From Bacillota bacterium (GTDB lineage Bacteria; Bacillota; Dethiobacteria; Dethiobacterales; Dethiobacteraceae): 6,215 nt of DNA. Position numbers and translations under genes: made by a program. The stretch is taken from the NCBI GenBank assembly GCA_012841735.1, contig DUUE01000024.1:1-6215 (forward strand), in the 5' to 3' direction. This document shows positions 4,668 to 6,215 of the stretch, in pieces; positions within the stretch are counted from its first letter, which is position 1; each line of letters starts with the position of its first letter. Below the pieces are notes generated by a model. That model had not been told where the DNA came from. It worked only from the letters and a program-made list of their open reading frames with translations, and did no database searches.

Positions 4668-6050
4668 TCATGGCCGGCCGCCCGTCGCCGGGATTTCCGC
4701 AGTGCCGACCAGATATTCCGCCGGGACCGCTTTGTAACTATCCTGTGAAATTTTCTCCTTTATCTCTTCACCGTTGACGGTGGTAACACGCCACACAGTT
4801 GCTTTATAGCCGTTCTTCCCCTTCTTCACCAGTTTCCGTGTACCTTTGGGAAGATCATCTGTTTCCGCAACTTTTTCCCCGGCGGGAATAGTTACCACAT
4901 CGGTGGCATATACTTCCGTCTTCTGCCCCGCGAGGGTAGTGCTGTAAAGAGTAATTGTCAGCCTGTTCCCGTCAAGAAAAGTCCGCAGCCAGAGTGGATA
5001 AGGGTGAGTATTGGCAAAACGCAGATCAATACTGTCGTAAGCCACGGTGGCATCAAAGCCAGGGGGAACATAGTCCACATAGAGACTGTGGTTGCGGCGT
5101 TCAAGAATCTGCAGATTGGCACGGAGGACAGCATTGTATAAAGTGGTGGACACCTGGCAGACACCGCCGCCCAGGCCGTCAACCAGCTCGCCGCCCACAA
5201 TGACGGGAGCCGTCTTGTAACCCTTGGCGGCAGTTGTGTCACCCACGGCCTCGTTAAAAGAAAACTCCTCGCCCGGAAAAATAATAATTTTGTCCAGTGC
5301 CGCGGCGGCCAGGCGAATATTATGTACCCTGTTGGGAATGCCGCCGGAGACAATGGTGGAATAGGTGGCAACAGGCTCCCTGATGGCAAGTACTTCCAGT
5401 CCGGCGGCCGTTACTTCCGCCTGCACGGGGGCGAGAACCAATCCTGCGGCCAGGGGGCGGAAAAGTGATTTCAGCGTCTGCTGCAGCACTTGTGCCGTGG
5501 CGGCGTAGTCCACTTTATAGCCTGGCCGGTCAGGAATAATCCTGACGTTCTTCCTGTCCGCAGTAAGTTCCAGTTCCGCATTGACAGGCTCCTGTTCCAG
5601 TTTCTGGCACAATTCCGCCAGGGCGGCTGCAAACTGCTGGCAGTCAATACGGATGGCGGGTGCCACTTTCTGTCCCGTCCGGGCCAGCTGCAGGCGGCGG
5701 AAAAAGCGGAAAAGATAGGGGACATCCCTGCCGGCGGCAACAGCGGCGGCCACCATTCTTTCCAGATCGGCGCTTATCCCCAGTTCCCCGCAGGTGGCGG
5801 TAAATTTGTTTTCGCCGTAAGTTAGAGTCACTGGCAGGGCGGGGAAATTAATTGCGGCCAGGGCACCGTGCAGCATGAGTGCGGCTTCTTCCGCTGTTTT
5901 CCCGCCCAGGTCCAGGTGCTCCAGGCGAACGCCGGCATAAATACGGTTGCGCGTAATAAAATAATCACCAACGATACCTGCCGCCAGGAGCAGTACCAGT
6001 ATCGTGAAAAACAGGCGTCGCCAAACCGGCTTTTCTCTTTTCCTCCGCAT
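4668..6050 (-). CDS. VanW-family membrane-anchored cell-wall protein
   Basis: VanW proteins are named after a gene of vancomycin-resistance clusters, but most, like this one, are chromosomal and of unknown function; nothing here indicates resistance. From the ATG at 6048-6050 the protein has 460 residues. A basic N-terminus (MRRKREKPVWRR) leads into one membrane segment (about 13-31, LFFTILVLLLAAGIVGDYF) with no lipobox, so the rest should be outside the membrane. Residues about 40-190 fit a putative peptidoglycan-binding domain. The VanW domain spans about 228-360, with VATYSTIVSG, FPGEEFSFNEAVG and the signature GGGVCQVSTTLYNA (C298). Residues about 377-452 look like a G5-type domain (VYATDVVTIPAGEKV to KEKISQDSYKAVPAEYL). 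A TTG (6102-6104) and an ATG (6084-6086) further upstream are in frame, but only the chosen ATG has a ribosome binding site and a normal signal-anchor start. The gene appears to be monocistronic, ending in the terminator at 4637-4662. Confidence 0.9.
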   Translation of the reverse strand: MRRKREKPVWRRLFFTILVLLLAAGIVGDYFITRNRIYAGVRLEHLDLGGKTAEEAALMLHGALAAINFPALPVTLTYGENKFTATCGELGISADLERMVAAAVAAGRDVPYLFRFFRRLQLARTGQKVAPAIRIDCQQFAAALAELCQKLEQEPVNAELELTADRKNVRIIPDRPGYKVDYAATAQVLQQTLKSLFRPLAAGLVLAPVQAEVTAAGLEVLAIREPVATYSTIVSGGIPNRVHNIRLAAAALDKIIIFPGEEFSFNEAVGDTTAAKGYKTAPVIVGGELVDGLGGGVCQVSTTLYNAVLRANLQILERRNHSLYVDYVPPGFDATVAYDSIDLRFANTHPYPLWLRTFLDGNRLTITLYSTTLAGQKTEVYATDVVTIPAGEKVAETDDLPKGTRKLVKKGKNGYKATVWRVTTVNGEEIKEKISQDSYKAVPAEYLVGTAEIPATGGRP

Positions 6051-6054
6051 AAAT

Positions 6055-6062
6055 TCATCCCT
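6055..6062 (-). promoter_or_regulatory. Ribosome binding site deciding the VanW-family start
   Basis: AGGGATGA on the minus strand lies 4 bases before the ATG at 6048-6050. Neither the in-frame TTG (6102-6104) nor the ATG (6084-6086) upstream has a purine-rich site before it. The match to the anti-Shine-Dalgarno sequence is only moderate. Confidence 0.5.
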
Positions 6063-6109
6063 GCCCCGGGTTGTGCTTTTTATCATTTTATTTGAAATGG
6101 ACAAGATTT

Positions 6110-6135
6110 ATGTTTCCAACATTTACATGTATACA
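6110..6135. repeat. Cluster of short palindromes upstream of the VanW-family gene
   Basis: ATGTT-TCC-AACAT (6110-6122) is a perfect inverted repeat with a 3-base centre. It is followed by two overlapping 8-base palindromes, TACATGTA (6124-6131) and TGTATACA (6128-6135). The region is AT-rich and non-coding, and it lies 60-85 bases upstream of the preferred start. It could be an operator region or chance. No convincing -35/-10 pair was found here. Confidence 0.35.
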
Positions 6136-6182
6136 GGGCAGGAAAGGGGACAAAATACAAATGAACCTTACAGGTGCTGAAA

Positions 6183-6215
6183 GTCTGAGGTAAATGGCTC
6201 AGTTTACAATCAGAC
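6183..6215. repeat. Nested hairpin at the window edge
   Basis: GTCTGA (6183-6188) pairs with TCAGAC (6210-6215), and inside it GTAAA (6190-6194) pairs with TTTAC (6203-6207) around an 8-base loop. This gives 11 pairs with a small internal asymmetry. On the minus strand no T-run follows it. On the plus strand the sequence ends at the last paired base, so a T-tract cannot be checked. It may be a terminator for a plus-strand gene beyond the edge or part of a structured RNA. Confidence 0.45.

Noticed and set aside
4668..6050. Reading the VanW-family gene as vancomycin resistance
   Set aside because: No vanH, vanA, vanX, vanR or vanS partner is present, and VanW domains are common in chromosomal proteins of Firmicutes without resistance.
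4668..6104. Longer VanW-family protein starting at TTG 6102-6104
   Set aside because: The extra 18 residues are not like a signal anchor start, no ribosome binding site precedes the TTG, and a better start with AGGGATGA exists at 6050.
6161..6193. 10-codon plus-strand frame beginning ATGAACCTT
   Set aside because: It is too short, has a poor ribosome binding site, and ends inside the hairpin region.

Overview
The window looks like an ordinary chromosomal segment of a low-to-mid GC Firmicute, most likely an anaerobic, spore-forming type from Clostridia or Negativicutes. The evidence is a HutP-family protein outside any hut operon, a PG-binding/VanW/G5-type wall protein, a Bacillus-type SOS box, strong AGGAGG-like ribosome binding sites and GTG starts. 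The genus cannot be named from the sequence alone. Five of the six genes lie on the minus strand. Only the hutP-like gene is on the plus strand. 

Layout from right to left (minus-strand transcription order). At 6051-6215 there is a non-coding stretch with small palindromes and a nested hairpin at the window edge. At 4668-6050 a membrane-anchored VanW-family protein is followed at once by a strong terminator (4637-4662). The -35 box of the next promoter lies inside that terminator. The promoter drives dinB (DNA polymerase IV, 3417-4598), and a LexA/DinR SOS box sits over its predicted transcription start. dinB converges on the plus-strand hutP-like gene (3007-3420), and the two stop codons overlap by 4 bases. 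A 287-base divergent intergenic region (2720-3006) separates hutP from a LysR-type regulator gene (1805-2719). The regulator gene is joined through an ATGA stop/start overlap to a class-V PLP enzyme of the cysteine desulfurase/selenocysteine lyase group (648-1808). That pair ends in a terminator (599-640). Its T-tract overlaps the candidate promoter of miaB, whose first 182 codons fill 2-547 before the gene runs off the left edge. 

How the genes may work together: MiaB is a radical SAM methylthiotransferase that needs Fe-S clusters and sulfur, and the adjacent desulfurase-like enzyme could supply persulfide sulfur or selenium. The LysR partner probably regulates the desulfurase operon, and from memory it resembles LysR proteins found beside selenium-metabolism genes. 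DinB is part of the DNA-damage response. The hutP-like protein is probably an RNA-binding regulator of unknown target. No clearly new multi-gene system, mobile element, CRISPR array, tRNA or rRNA is visible. The points most worth a second look are the HutP homologue with altered metal-ligand spacing, a terminator-like hairpin just upstream of it, and two places where a terminator and the next promoter share the same bases.
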